DNA from: Mytilus trossulus
Lineage: Eukaryota; Mollusca; Bivalvia; Mytilida; Mytilidae
DNA length: 64,000 nucleotides
NCBI RefSeq assembly: GCF_036588685.1
Contig: NC_086383.1
Span: 54,801,448-54,865,447, forward strand
Reading direction: 5' to 3'
Positions 27,279-39,800 of this stretch are shown here, one piece after another. Numbering within the stretch: the first letter of the stretch is position 1; every line of letters starts with the position of its first letter. The notes under the pieces were generated by a model. The model did not search any database. It had not been told where the DNA came from and saw only the letters and a program-made list of their open reading frames with translations. Position numbers and translations under genes: made by a program.

Positions 27279-29108
27279 GGGCATATCAAACAGTTTATGT
27301 TTGACGGTGAGAATTTTCACCCGTAAAGATATTTCATTCTTCAATTGACAGAGAACAACATTTTGCCAAAAAAATATTTGTTGTCGATTTCGTTTTTGCA
27401 AAAAATGGAGCTGAAAATTGAACTTTGTTTTAAATTTTGAAGAAACAAACGTTATTTATTTAAAAAAATTAAATATGATATTTTAATCAATATATACTTA
27501 TATAATGGGGCTCAAATTGAAGCAAAATAGTTCAAGATGGTTAGAAAAATCTAACTTTACCATTTACAGAATTAATTGTTATAAAGCCATAAACGTTATG
27601 GTTACCCCCAAAAACGGCAAGAAATGAACATTTGAAATACACATTTGAAATTTTTTTAAATATTTTTAACGGTGTCGATTTGACCAATGTTATTCTTTGA
27701 AAAAAATGGAACGTCATAACGTTTTGAAAAATATTTGTCACCACACTCGTTTTTGAGAAAAATCGAGAAATATAATATTGTTTACTCAATCCCTTCCGTA
27801 AGCCTCACAAATTGCGCAAAAAATTAAAACGTTTCGGGACGTAACGTTAAATTTTCCCGCTATTTTTTTACAGGCAGTGCGACGGTGTTGCAGACAAATG
27901 TATTTTTACACTGACTTTGTTGGATAGTTGTATTGATAGCACACATATTGCATCTTCTTATTTATAATGGACCAGTATCTGTACGAGATAATAATTCAGT
28001 TAGCTTTACTATTGTGTTTGTCAAAATTGTGAAACCCGAGTGTGAAACATGCAAACTATTAACCCGAACAATTCAGTCGTTATATTCCGCTGATCTACGA
28101 TTACTATCTCGCAAGTAACAGAGATCGATTACGGGGAAGGACTAAATTATTCGGGTGAGCAACCAATGGAATTACAAAATATTAAAATAGTCCCCGGCTC
28201 TGGTATACGGTATTTCATTCCTCTTTTAAAACAATCGAATTACACGTTAAAAATCCGTTTCTGTGTGTCGGTCTTTAGTACAAAGCAGGGATAATTTTCA
28301 TATTATATTTACATTTGATGTTTTTGTTCTGATTATTCATTTAATATGCGACTTGACGTCCGTCATCCATAATCATTATTTTCTTATCGTTACTTTACAA
28401 AGAAGTGTTTTTCTTACACTGATTTATATTACACTGTCTGTATAATTTCACATATCGAAATCTATAAAGAGCACGTGAAATTTTGCAACCAAACACTTGT
28501 CTAAAATCTCACCGACTCGGTATTATATATAGTATTCATGTTGCAGTTTCGAGTTTTTTCCTGGACAGGCTTCTATTTTACTAAAAAAACCATTTTTTTT
28601 TTTATCTCTCTCAAGTAAAACCAAAAAGTTTTCTATCCTGAATGACAAAATCTCGGAAAAGTTTGGTATAGAACTAATTACAATTTGTGTTACATTCTAA
28701 TGCTATAATAAATCATTACGCATTTGCTCTCGTTGTTTTCAACTGTATTGAAGATAATTTTAATAAATCATTACGCATTTGCTCTCGTTGTTTTCAACTG
28801 TATTGAAGATAATTTTAATAAAACGGAAAATTAAGTGAGTATGGTCTCGAGTCGTAATGATCAAGATAAGTGCAGTTCTTTTATAATAAACCAAAAGGAC
28901 AAAGATATCATTTTAGTTTTGAGTTCTAGTTCTGTTAAAATTCTGTATGATTTATTTTGCCAATTCCCGCCGTGCCCTTTCCTTTGAGGAAAGAAACCGC
29001 CCTTTTCAGACGGCCATTATAACGTCGTTATAACACCGTGAAATAACGGGAAACAATAGACGACGGTTACGTTTGTTTTTACCTCCCCTGAGACTGTTGG
29101 ATATGCCC
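27279..29108. mobile_element. 1.8-kb non-autonomous DNA element with TTAA duplication
   Basis: The ends are GGGCATATCAAACAGT and, reversed, GGGCATATCCAACAGT (one mismatch), each flanked by TTAA (27275-27278 and 29109-29112). The interior has no transposase-like ORF, so movement would depend on an enzyme supplied elsewhere, perhaps piggyBac-like given the TTAA target. It contains a 55-bp tandem duplication. Confidence 0.7.
28707..28816. repeat. 55-bp tandem duplication
   Basis: The unit starting 'aataaatcattacgcatttg' at 28707 is repeated at 28762 with no visible change. It lies inside the TTAA-flanked element. Confidence 0.88.
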
Positions 29109-29579
29109 TTAATTACAAAATATTCTGATTGATTCGCTAGCCCTTCCTTTTATGAAGATCTAGATATTTTCTCAGAAAGCATCAACGTTCTTTAAAATAA
29201 TGTTAAATGACTCTTAATTTTAGAACGAAATAGCTATCCTTTCTTTAATTTAAAACGACGAAGATGGTCAATGTTACCCTATTTTGGATGGAAAGAAATA
29301 GTTAAGTATGGTCCTACCATACTTATTTCACTGTTTCATGATAATGAGTCACAAGTTCTTAAATGCAACATAAAAAGAAATACTGCAGCAAAGTCCAGGA
29401 CTGCAGAAATAATCAAAACATTCTCCCAGTAGTTTCGTAGAACCTGCAAGTACATACGATGATTTATATAAACTTTACAAAAGAAAAAAATTTATGAAAA
29501 AGACAAAACCTTTGTTGTAATAACAAAATATGTTATTTGATGGAAATTTAATGAAAGAAATATATTTCAATTATATTAC

Positions 29580-30010
29580 TAACTAGTCATAAAAAGCTGC
29601 GGCACGAGCGCATGATACGCCCTTCGTCTTGTGTGTGAAGTTTGCAAAAATCATAAATATTTTCTGAGATACGGCCCGACATGCGAACTATCCTTCTTTT
29701 TTTTATTACAAAAAACTCATTAACTCTAAAATAAGTTTTTGAATCATCACCAAAAAATAAACAAATCGTTAGAGTGATATACATAACAAGTGTGTACAGT
29801 TTTATGCAACACTCATAAACCGTTTTTGAGATACGGCGCGACATGTGACCCCCCCCCTTTTAACAAAAAACTAAATAACTCTAAAATAAAATTTTGAATC
29901 ATCACCAAAAAACATACAAATCTTTACCTTAATTTAACTAAGAAGTGTGTACAGTTTTGAGCAATTATCATAAATTGTTTTTAAGATACGGCGCGATATG
30001 TGAAAAAGCA
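29580..30010. repeat. Three-copy tandem repeat, about 155-162-bp unit
   Basis: The motif 'gagatacggc.cgacatg' recurs at about 29667, 29829 and 29984, each followed by an 'aaaaaact.a.taactctaaaat' block and 'gaatcatcaccaaaaaa'. A minus-strand ORF of 85 codons spans two units and is repeat-derived. Confidence 0.8.
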
Positions 30011-30149
30011 CCCCCTGTTTAGTTACAATGTGCCGTAACTCAAAAAGTTTAAATCTTATTTTCAGCAAAAAGTATACAGGTCCTTTGACCATCATGTGAA
30101 CAAAGTATAATCACAAACATACTGAACTCCGAGGAAAATTCAACAAGAG

Positions 30150-31530
30150 GCTCTCAAGAGCCTGAATCGCTCACCTTAATTTTTTTGGTTAAATCTCTCA
30201 TCATTGATTATTTTGGCTTTTCAATTTATTTAAATGTTCTTTGAATCGTCCTATTTTCTTCAAAAGCAAAAAAAAAATAATCGTTTTCTCCTATGTTCTA
30301 TTTTAGCCACAGGAGCTATGTTTCTTGACATACAAGGAAATAAAATATGAAATTTATAGTAGATACTCTGAAACTCATTTAGCCTACGTTTGGCTGAAAT
30401 TGATACAGCAGTTTCAAAGGAGAAGATTTTTTAAAGTAAGTCAACATGATGAACAAATTGTGAAAAAAAGTCTTTATAGGGCAATAACTCCTTAAGGGGT
30501 CAATTGACAATTTTGGTCAAATTGACTTATTAGTAGATCTTACTTTGCTTAACATTTTTGCTATCAACAGTTTATCTGTATCTATAATGTTATTCAAGAT
30601 AATAACCAAAAACTGCAAAATTTCTTTAAAATCATCAATTCAGGGGCATTATACCTGAAAAACCAGTTACCCAATTCGGCTGAAAATTTCAGGACATGTA
30701 GACCTTGACCTAATAAATACTTTAACTTCTTGTCTTATTTGCTCTAAATGCTGGAGTTTTTGAGATATAAGCCAAAAACTGCATTTTACCCTGTGTTCTA
30801 TTTTTAGCCATATCGGCCTTGTTTTTTGACAAAATAAAAAATAAAGCACACAATTTATTTTATACACCCTACTGATCATTCAGTTGAAGTTTGGTTGAAT
30901 TTGGTTGAGTAGTTTTAGAGAAGAAGATTTTTTAAAGTTAGCAAATTGATGAACAAATTGTGAAAAATTGTCATTTAAGGAAGATAACCCCTTAAAGAGC
31001 CAATTGACAATTTTGATCATATTAACTTATTTGTAGATCTTACTTTGCTGATCATTTTTGCTGTTTACAGTTTATCTTTATCTTTAATAATATTCAAGAT
31101 AATGACCAAAAACTGCAAAATTTCCTTAAAATTACCAATTAAGTGGCATCAACCCAACAATGGTTTGTTTGATTCATCTGAAAATTTCAGAGCTGATAGA
31201 TCTTGACCTAATGAACATTTTCCCCCTCATGTCAGATTTGCTCTTAATGCTTTCGTTTTTGAGATATAAGCCAAAAACTGCATTTGACCCCTATGTTCTA
31301 TTTTAAGTAACGGCGGCCATGTTTTTTGACGGATCAAAAATCGAAGCGCAAATTTTGTGCAGGATAATCTATGGAACAATCATGCTAAGTTTCATTCAAA
31401 TCCATTCAGTAGTTTCAGAGGAGAAGATGTTTGAAAAATTGTTAACGACGACAGACGACGACGACGACTACGACGGACGCCAAGTGATGAGAAAAGCTCA
31501 CATAGCCTTTTAGGCCAGGTGAGCTAAAAA
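30150..31530. mobile_element. Bivalve repeat element with a 500-bp internal tandem repeat
   Basis: The left end reads 'gaggctctcaagagcctgaa' then 'tcgctcacct', and the right end 'agctcacatagccttttagg' then 'ccaggtgagct', so both ends carry related AGGTGAGC sequences in inverted orientation. Inside, 'tgttctatttta' starts recur at 30294, 30794 and 31294, exactly 500 bp apart, with matching text between them. Short ORFs are not conserved between the units, so I see no coding role. Confidence 0.7.
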
Positions 31531-31589
31531 CGGAAAGTCCCTAATCAAATGGCAACATCAAATGACATTACTTCTCATGTTTTGTGAGG

Positions 31590-32400
31590 AATCACACTGA
31601 ATCTACCAGAAAATATACTGAAATGTGACGTCCTTTTTTTTTGTCATTTTGTACAATTTCAAATGTGACGTCACTTTGCGTTGAGGCCTTTGACTTATTC
31701 GGGTGTATCTATTTTTTGTGTTGGATTTTGTCGATTTATGTAATGTATGCGATCGTTTTCTGTAAATAGTTAATACTTTAGTATTATCATGTTTATCTTT
31801 TATATAGTCATTTTATAAAATTTACTGTTTGCAAAAGTATAAATTATTCTAAATAAAAGGGATATTTTGGTCCCAAACAGAAAACTCCGGCCGTTTTTGG
31901 CACAACTTTTTTTTAACTTTTGGTCCTCGATGCTGTTAAACTTTGTACTTGTTTTTGCTTTTAAACTTTTGTATCTAGGTGTCACTAGTAAGTCTTGTGT
32001 GAACGAAACGAACTTCTGGCGTATTAAATTATAAACCTGGTGCGTTTTGTTAGCTTTTATTCGTGTGTTTCTTTGTCAAATATGTTCCCTTATTTATTTG
32101 TATTGTAGTCTTGTAATGTTGTGTTGTCATTTTAAAGTTTTATTTAACATGGCCATTAAAGCGGGAGGTTTGACATGCCGCAAAACCAGATTCAACCCAC
32201 ATTTTTTTCCTTTAATTATTGTCCTGTACCAAGTCAGGAGTTTGGTTATTGTTATATTATAGTTCGTTTCTGTATGTGTAACATTTTAATGTTGTGTTTG
32301 CTTTGTTTCGTTTGTTTCCTCTTATATTTGAGTGTGAATTCACATTATTATAGACGTGTAACGTTACTTCTCTATCCCAAATCCATGTATTTAGTTTTGA
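31590..32400. repeat. Dispersed mussel repeat, copy 2 of the roughly 700-bp family
   Basis: It is parallel to 25450-26240 and shares 'tgacgtcactttgcgttgagg', 'gtttgcaaaagtataaatta' and 'tttttggcacaactttttt'. It then continues with 'gtgtgaattcacatt', which also appears near 52490. Several short ORFs here are repeat shadows. Confidence 0.65.
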
Positions 32401-32639
32401 TGTTAAATTTGTTATTCTCTTGAATTTTGTCTAATGCTTAGTTCTGTTTGTGTTACATTTTGTATGTTGTGTCGTCATTCTTCTCTTATATTTAAGGCGT
32501 TTTCCTTTGTTTTGGTTTGTGACCCAGATTTGTTTTTTCTATCGATTTATGAGTTTAGAACATCGAAATACTACTCTTGGCTTTATTTTTCAAAGGAATG
32601 GACAACACCTGTAATATTCCTGACTTGGTACAACAACTA

Positions 32640-32800
32640 TGTTGAGTATTTATGAAAGTTTATATCAAGCTACGGTGGGACATGTGTACGCAGACGAAGA
32701 CAGACGGTCAGACGGACGAACAGACAGACAAACATGCGGACACTGGACATTTGTATACCATAATACGTTCTGTCAAAATTTTGACGGGCGTATAAAAAAT
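32640..32800. repeat. Repeat end with 'gacagacagacaaac' tract
   Basis: An imperfect 'agacggacgaacagacagac' tract is followed by 'ccataatacgttctgtcaaa' and 'gacgggcgtataaaa', a combination I know as the end of a common bivalve dispersed repeat. The following 32800-33850 shows nothing I can call a gene. Confidence 0.5.
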
Positions 32801-33852
32801 AGAAATATGTTATTGGATGTGAGGTGAGAAAATGTGTTAAGAAAAGAACGCTTTATTCAAATTATTGAAAATTTGTCAGACTGAAATTCATATGTACCGT
32901 TATATATCTTTTTTTTTTATCTCGTTATTGATTTACACAAACACAAAGCTCGGTGTTATGAAGGCCATATAGATTGATACCTACATTTTTTTGTGTTCTT
33001 CATCTGTGAGCCCACAGTGAGTAAATGTGCTTATTTTAACCAAGTAGTTTTGTTTATAACAGAAGTTTGGATGGAACCTGATTTTCGGTATCTTTTTATA
33101 TTCTTTGAACTCACGTTTCGGGTTATTTACCGTCCTTTTCTGACTGAAAACCGATGGGGAGTTCTTAATTTAATTGGATAACCCACAATACTTGTTTCGT
33201 CTGCACACAGATGTAAACGAAGTAGAACAGTCGGAGCTCTAAAGTATTAACGAAGTCTAAAACAACTTAAATGAAAACAATCAAGAAGTTTATAAAAATC
33301 TGACTACGAGTCATCATGATAATGAGTAAAAAATGTTAGGTTGCCAATAATTTCAAATTGTTACGAACAGTAGGGTATAGAAAACTACATAAAGCAATGA
33401 TAGCATGCCATCAGAGACTTGATCAGCAATTGATATAATTGATATATTAACATCAACATAGGGAAATTTTGTTTATTCCAACCAAAAATGTCGCTGGAAT
33501 TTAATAGAGATAAACTTTTTACATATCAAATGTTATGTATTAATGTTAACAAGTTCATTTAACAAAATCGACTTGACGAGATTTGAACATCGTAAAATGT
33601 CGTCATCTTATTCTTATATAACAGAACAGTACCATTGACTTCTCATGGTTACTCAGTTTTCAATTATTATATATTTGTTAAAAAAATCATATTAAATGGT
33701 ACTAAATTATACCACTCTGTTTAGAGTCTCAGAATCATATTAATGACCTTATGATTCCTTATTATTGGTCTCACCATTTAACGTCGACAACAGTTACTAA
33801 AGACACAACGGACATGAATAATTAACACGCACACTGATTTAAAGATACTTAC

Positions 33853-36800
33853 CGAAATCATCGAATCGTTAGAAACAAAAACTGCTAATAGAATGACTGG
33901 AATGTTGGCGATTGCATTGTATATTCCTGGAAAATATTTTCTTGAACTTACTCTTGATAATGAAAATACAAATTGACGTTATCCAAAAATAAAAGATAAT
34001 GTTCCGACATAAAATCAGGATGAAGCTTAAAACCGTTGTGTTCTAATAAAGATACAAAAATCAGAAAAAAACCAAGTACAAAACAAAATAATAATAAAAA
34101 AGAATTCATGCATACTAAGTACTTAATTCTACTTTAATTACCTAGCTTATCTGGTATACTGTCCAAATGATGTGTAAAAAAACTTTGGATTCCAATCCCA
34201 CCAAATACAATACATCCGAGCAGAAGGGAGAACACTTCTATGGACTGCGCACATGTTTCCAGTTTTATGTAAACGAACATGCATACTAATATTATGGCTA
34301 GTGGTACATAACCTATAATTTCAAAGTAAAGATTATAACAACACATAGAAAAAATTACATAACTTTTAGTATGCATATCTTTTATTTAAAACGTTTAATC
34401 AGGCTTTTACACTAGTTCAAGTTTAACATATTATCTGCAAATAAGAACATCGAGGTTTTCATTTGGAACAATCACTCCTTTTTTTTCATTTTTCATTTTT
34501 CTCATACTTAAAGCTATCTGTTCATCTCACATTTTTTCTGTAATAGATGTTCCTTTCATTCCTTTTCATGTTTTTAATTATTACAACCCAATCAATATGA
34601 AATAATATAAAAAAGAGACATCCACAATTGAATATATAACTAACGTTTAGTATTTCAACAAAAATCGAGAACTAAAACAAAATAAAATTCGTGCATAGTC
34701 ATGTTAGCAAGTGATGGTAAAACATATATACAAACAAACTCATCATGACGGTTTTATGACGGTTTTATCTTTTCTTTGCACATTATTTAAAGCTGAGATT
34801 CCAGTGATGTAGGTCTTCAAATATTGCGTTTAGTTTGGTTAGTTTGTTCGATGTTTGAAGTCATTTATTCTGTATTTCTATGAATAAAAATGAAAATTGA
34901 AATTGGGAATTTGTCGAAGAGACAACAACCCGAACACAGACTATACAATAGCCCAAAGCACCAGCCTTACTTCAGTTCGTCTCTTACCTGTGTAGAACAA
35001 TTTTGTCCTAAAGTTAAGTGGACTTCCTTTCTTGAATTTTCTTTTGAGTTCAGAATTTAGATTATTCTTTTTTTCTATGTCTTTAATTCTCATAATATGG
35101 TTTCTCGATAATATCTTTGTATATACCAATTCTCCAAACATTCTTTCCTGGACATTTTTTTTTAAATTTTGAGCTATGCTTCTGACTGATAAAGAGATTC
35201 CAGTTCCTTCTTGTACGGTAACGTATATTATCATGTTTATATGGATGAGGTAAAATATTTGCATTCATAAGATAAAAATTTGAAATAATTATTCAAATAA
35301 ACCTTTAAATCCGGACACTTTATATCTTACTTGGTCGGGGAATTGCATCAACCAATACCGTCCTTCAGATGAGCATTTCACAGATAATTTTTTTGCCCCA
35401 CTCCCTTCAACAATTAATTCCGTCGAATGTATACTTCTTATTCTAAATATGTTTACTTGGTGCTAAGTTAGATTTTCTGCTAGTCGTATATGCTTGAAAC
35501 ATTCAACTGAGTAATGCATTTGAATGGAAACATATTGTAAAATTTATGTTTGGATTAATTTACCTAGAGCCGTTGACAACAACTGCGAACGTCGCCTATT
35601 TCTTACGACTTGTCTTCCAGTAGCAGAAAGGATAAAAGATATCCCTATTATTGCTGACAAAAGTATCATCCATGTACCATACGTAAACATTATCTGTTTG
35701 GTATAGTAAACATATAAAAATTACAGCATCTATCATTATTGTCAGTTTAATAAGGCTCAACATTAGTCAGGAGTGGAATATGTAGAATATCAATTTTAAC
35801 CTAATTCTACAACATGTACAAATCTGTTAAAATGTTTGAAATGAAAGCACGGACTCCAATGTAGATGTTGAGTGAAATGACATATTACACATGTCTCAAA
35901 GTGAAATTGGAGAAATTTAAAAGCATGCAGAAGAATTTTGTTAAATTCTGCATTCATCTGTTTGTTTGAAAAGCGTCAGCCAATAGGGTGAACAATTCGA
36001 AACAATTCGATCAAAGACCGTCTAATTTCAACAAATATGTTGTCGATATAAAAGTCTAAAAAATCTACATAAATCAAGGTGTGTTTATTGATGAAGTCTA
36101 AATTATCAATTTGAATATACGATTCCTGTTTTTATTTTAGAATAATCTTGTTTAATCAGACGTTTTCCACAAGTTAATCTTTGAAGATGGGCGTAAAGAG
36201 GGGTCTCTACACGGAAGAACGAACCTTTTTCACGGCTGCACGTTGAATAAAAACGGCAAAACACGTTGTACCAAATAACCCTTTACCATCCTCTTTGAAT
36301 TAAACATTGGAATTAGTTCTTTAACGTATAGAATATTCAAAAGATGACAAGATAGAAGTTATTCACTGAGTAAATGTCAGCAACGGTTAATGTTTATTTT
36401 ACGGGTGTACTGTTATTGCCATTGATGAAGGCTTTTTGTTAAGCCGAAATATTTGTCTACAGTTCAAGCCAAGTTACGTGGTATATATGTACGCTTATGG
36501 AAAGAACGTATTGAAATACATCGTATCAAGTTAAGCTGTTGTAATTTATTGTGTTTGTTATATCTAAATCTACCTTCATGTATATAAATAAAAATCAGAC
36601 ATAAAAAGAACATATTGCATTTGATAACTTTAAAGAACTATAATAGTATGAAATATTATTTACATTGTCCTGCAGAGAATATGCCTCCCACATATGTACG
36701 GGTATACATATCAGCACAGTATAAACGCCGAAGTTATATGCAAAATAATAACCAACCAACCAGAAGTCTGCTTTTTTAAAAGAAGATCGAAAAGTCTGAA

Positions 36801-39800
36801 AAAGATAATTGACTTTAATCAACAACCAGATGTATTTCAGTTGTGGAAAGGTTCTTCCTACTAATAAAGATTTAAACAAAAATCAAATTGTTTAGATGTA
36901 AATGAAACATAAGGTGTATATAGGGCATCATTCATAAATATTTTTCAGTATATATATAAAACATTTAAGTTCCTCCGACGATCATAAAACACCGGACATT
37001 TCAGGTTTGCTTATGACAAATCATATTCCTAGAAATGTTTAGGAGGTACGATAAAAATCATAGAAAACCCATGCTTTATAATTCGGGAACAAAAACATCC
37101 CATCACTTTCATCTTTAACTAAATTGAATCAAACTACCTTTAACGTCAGCTTTAATGTCCTTATTTGCCTTTTTGTACAGTCTCAGAGATATCAAACAAA
37201 ACAATTATAAAAAAGAAGATGTGGTATGATTGCCAATGAGACAACTATCCACAAAAGACAAAAATGACAAAAACATTAACAACTATAGGTCACCGTACGG
37301 CCTTCAACAATGGACAAAGCCCATACCGCAAAGTCAGCTATGAAAGGCCCCGAAAAGACAATGTAAAACAATCCAAACGAGAAAACTAACGACCTTATTT
37401 ATGTTAAAAAAATGAACGAAAAAGAAATATGAACACATAAACAAACGACAACCACTGAATTACAGGCTCCTGATTTGGAACAGGCACATACATAAATAAT
37501 GTGGCAGGGTTACATTAGCATACTCCAAAACACGATCTTTGACATGGATTTAAACAAACTTTGAGTTACATAGTGATAGTCTGTAAGATAAACAGGTTAC
37601 ATAGTGTGCTAGAGACCTACTACGATATACATGGGGTCAGTAAAATTCACTCAATATATATCGTATTAGGTTACCCCATCTGGGATGTTCTGACATCATA
37701 TGCATCGTAGCTATGTAACGAATTGATCTTACGGACTATCTTAACATAGTGGCATACCAAAGTAACCAAGTCTTCAATACCGTTAAAATCAAAAATCTTC
37801 CATTGTTCTAATCAAAAACAAAAGCCAACAATTCCGATGCGTTAACTTTCAATGTGCCTGTAAAAATCATCAATAGTTACTTTGTCTGTAGAAGCCTTTA
37901 AGTATATTCTCCGTGTTGTTTTTATAAAGGTACGTAACACTTCGACTAACATGTATTGAAATAAGATCCGCCTACTTTATTATATTGAATATTCAAGCGG
38001 TTGCTTTTAACCAATCATATTCCTTGAAATGTATAGCGAGTACGATAACATATTATTTCTGTGGCTTCGTTGACATAGATATTCCACTAAGAACAGCCAA
38101 ATTAAGATGGTGTACATTAAAACGCTCTTAAGGTTTACTTTATCCTTTCCATTAAAAACGCGTAACTTTACGAGGTCTTGCTATCATAACACATCTATTA
38201 AGAACATAATTATAGGAATGTCAAGTTCCCAATTAAGCTTGAAGGAGATACACACAAGGGACGCCGCACATGTCATTTAAGACGAAATGCAAAAAGTTCC
38301 GCTCTAAGTGTACTCCTTTCTATTGAATGCTGCATTATTGTTTAAGGCCCATTGAAATAACAAAAAGCATCTTAACCAGAGATCTTTTTGTTTTCCGTGG
38401 GTTTTTGTCTTTTGGTAATGTAAAACTGTCTCTTGAGTCGTAATGCATTGTCCGAATATAATTAAAAAATCCGAAAAAAGACAATAAACTTGTTTATATC
38501 AAACTCATTTACTTTAAGTTATGTTTGTTGAAATTGCGCAATGTCAGTAAATTTTTTAAAGCAAAAATAGTATTATTATGGAAACAGTTAGTGTAACATG
38601 AATATAATAAGATTCATTATCACCTAACATATGGCGTATTATCAGAAAAAAAGGCAAAAAAAAACTAAAGGAATAGTCAAACAGATAAATTGAACACAAA
38701 CTGACAATTCCGTATCGAAAAACATTTTTTCAAGACTGGGTAAAACGAACCCCACTAAATTCATGGACGATTTAAGATGCTCTTAAAGATTAGGAAAAAC
38801 TGTCGTGCTGTTTATGTAGTCAAATGCCCATTGATAACATTGATAAGCAACGTGGTTAGGTCACATACGACGACAATTGGAACACATCCGTCGTCATCTA
38901 AACAACAGATATTACATAACGGTCAACCAACACGAGATATCGTCCGACTTTAGTAAGAAGCAATCTACTATCAGGCAAAACATGATAGGGAATTCAATGT
39001 GCAGGAACTGCTTTAACGTTGCTACAGTAAATTTGAAATACCGTTTGTATAATAATTTAAAAGGTGGGCTCATCTTTTTTGGGTTAAAGTGTTGTTCTTA
39101 AATTACTTTCATTGTCAATTACTAGATGCAAGTCTAGAAATTAAACAGACTACACATTTATCGTATGTTTTTCTATGATGTGATGTTATGCTATTGTTTC
39201 AGAAAAAGGGAGAAGGTTTGGATCCATTAAAACGTGTAATCCCGCTGCAAATGTTTGCACCTGTCCTAAGTCAGGAATCTGATGTAAAGTAGTTGTCGTT
39301 TTAGGAATTTTGGTCCTCAATGCTCTTCAACTTCGTACTTTATTTGGTCTTTTTAACTTTTTGGGATTCGAGCGTCATTGATGAGTCTTTTGTAGACGAA
39401 ACGCGCGTCTGGCGTATACTAAATTTAGTCCTGATATCTATGATGAGTTTATTTACAACCACTGGGTCGATGCCACTGCTGGTGGAGATTTATTTCCCCG
39501 AGGGTATCACAAGCCCAGTAGTCAGCACTTTTTGTGCTGACATGAATTGTCAGTGATATTGTTATATTTATAAATTTACTGTTTACAAATTTTTGAATTT
39601 TTGACATACTAAGGCTTTTCTACCTCAGGCATAGATTACCTTAGCTGTATTTGGCAAAACTTTTAGGAATTTTGGTCCTCAATGCTCTTCAACTTCGTAC
39701 TTTATTTGGCCTTTTTAACTTTTTTGGATTCGAGCGTCACTGATGGGTCTTTTGTAGACGAAACGCGCGTCTGGCGTATACTAAATGTAGTCCTGATATC

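Noticed and set aside
29587..29844. Minus-strand ORF of 85 codons
   Set aside because: It spans two units of a tandem repeat, and the internal similarity comes from the repeat.
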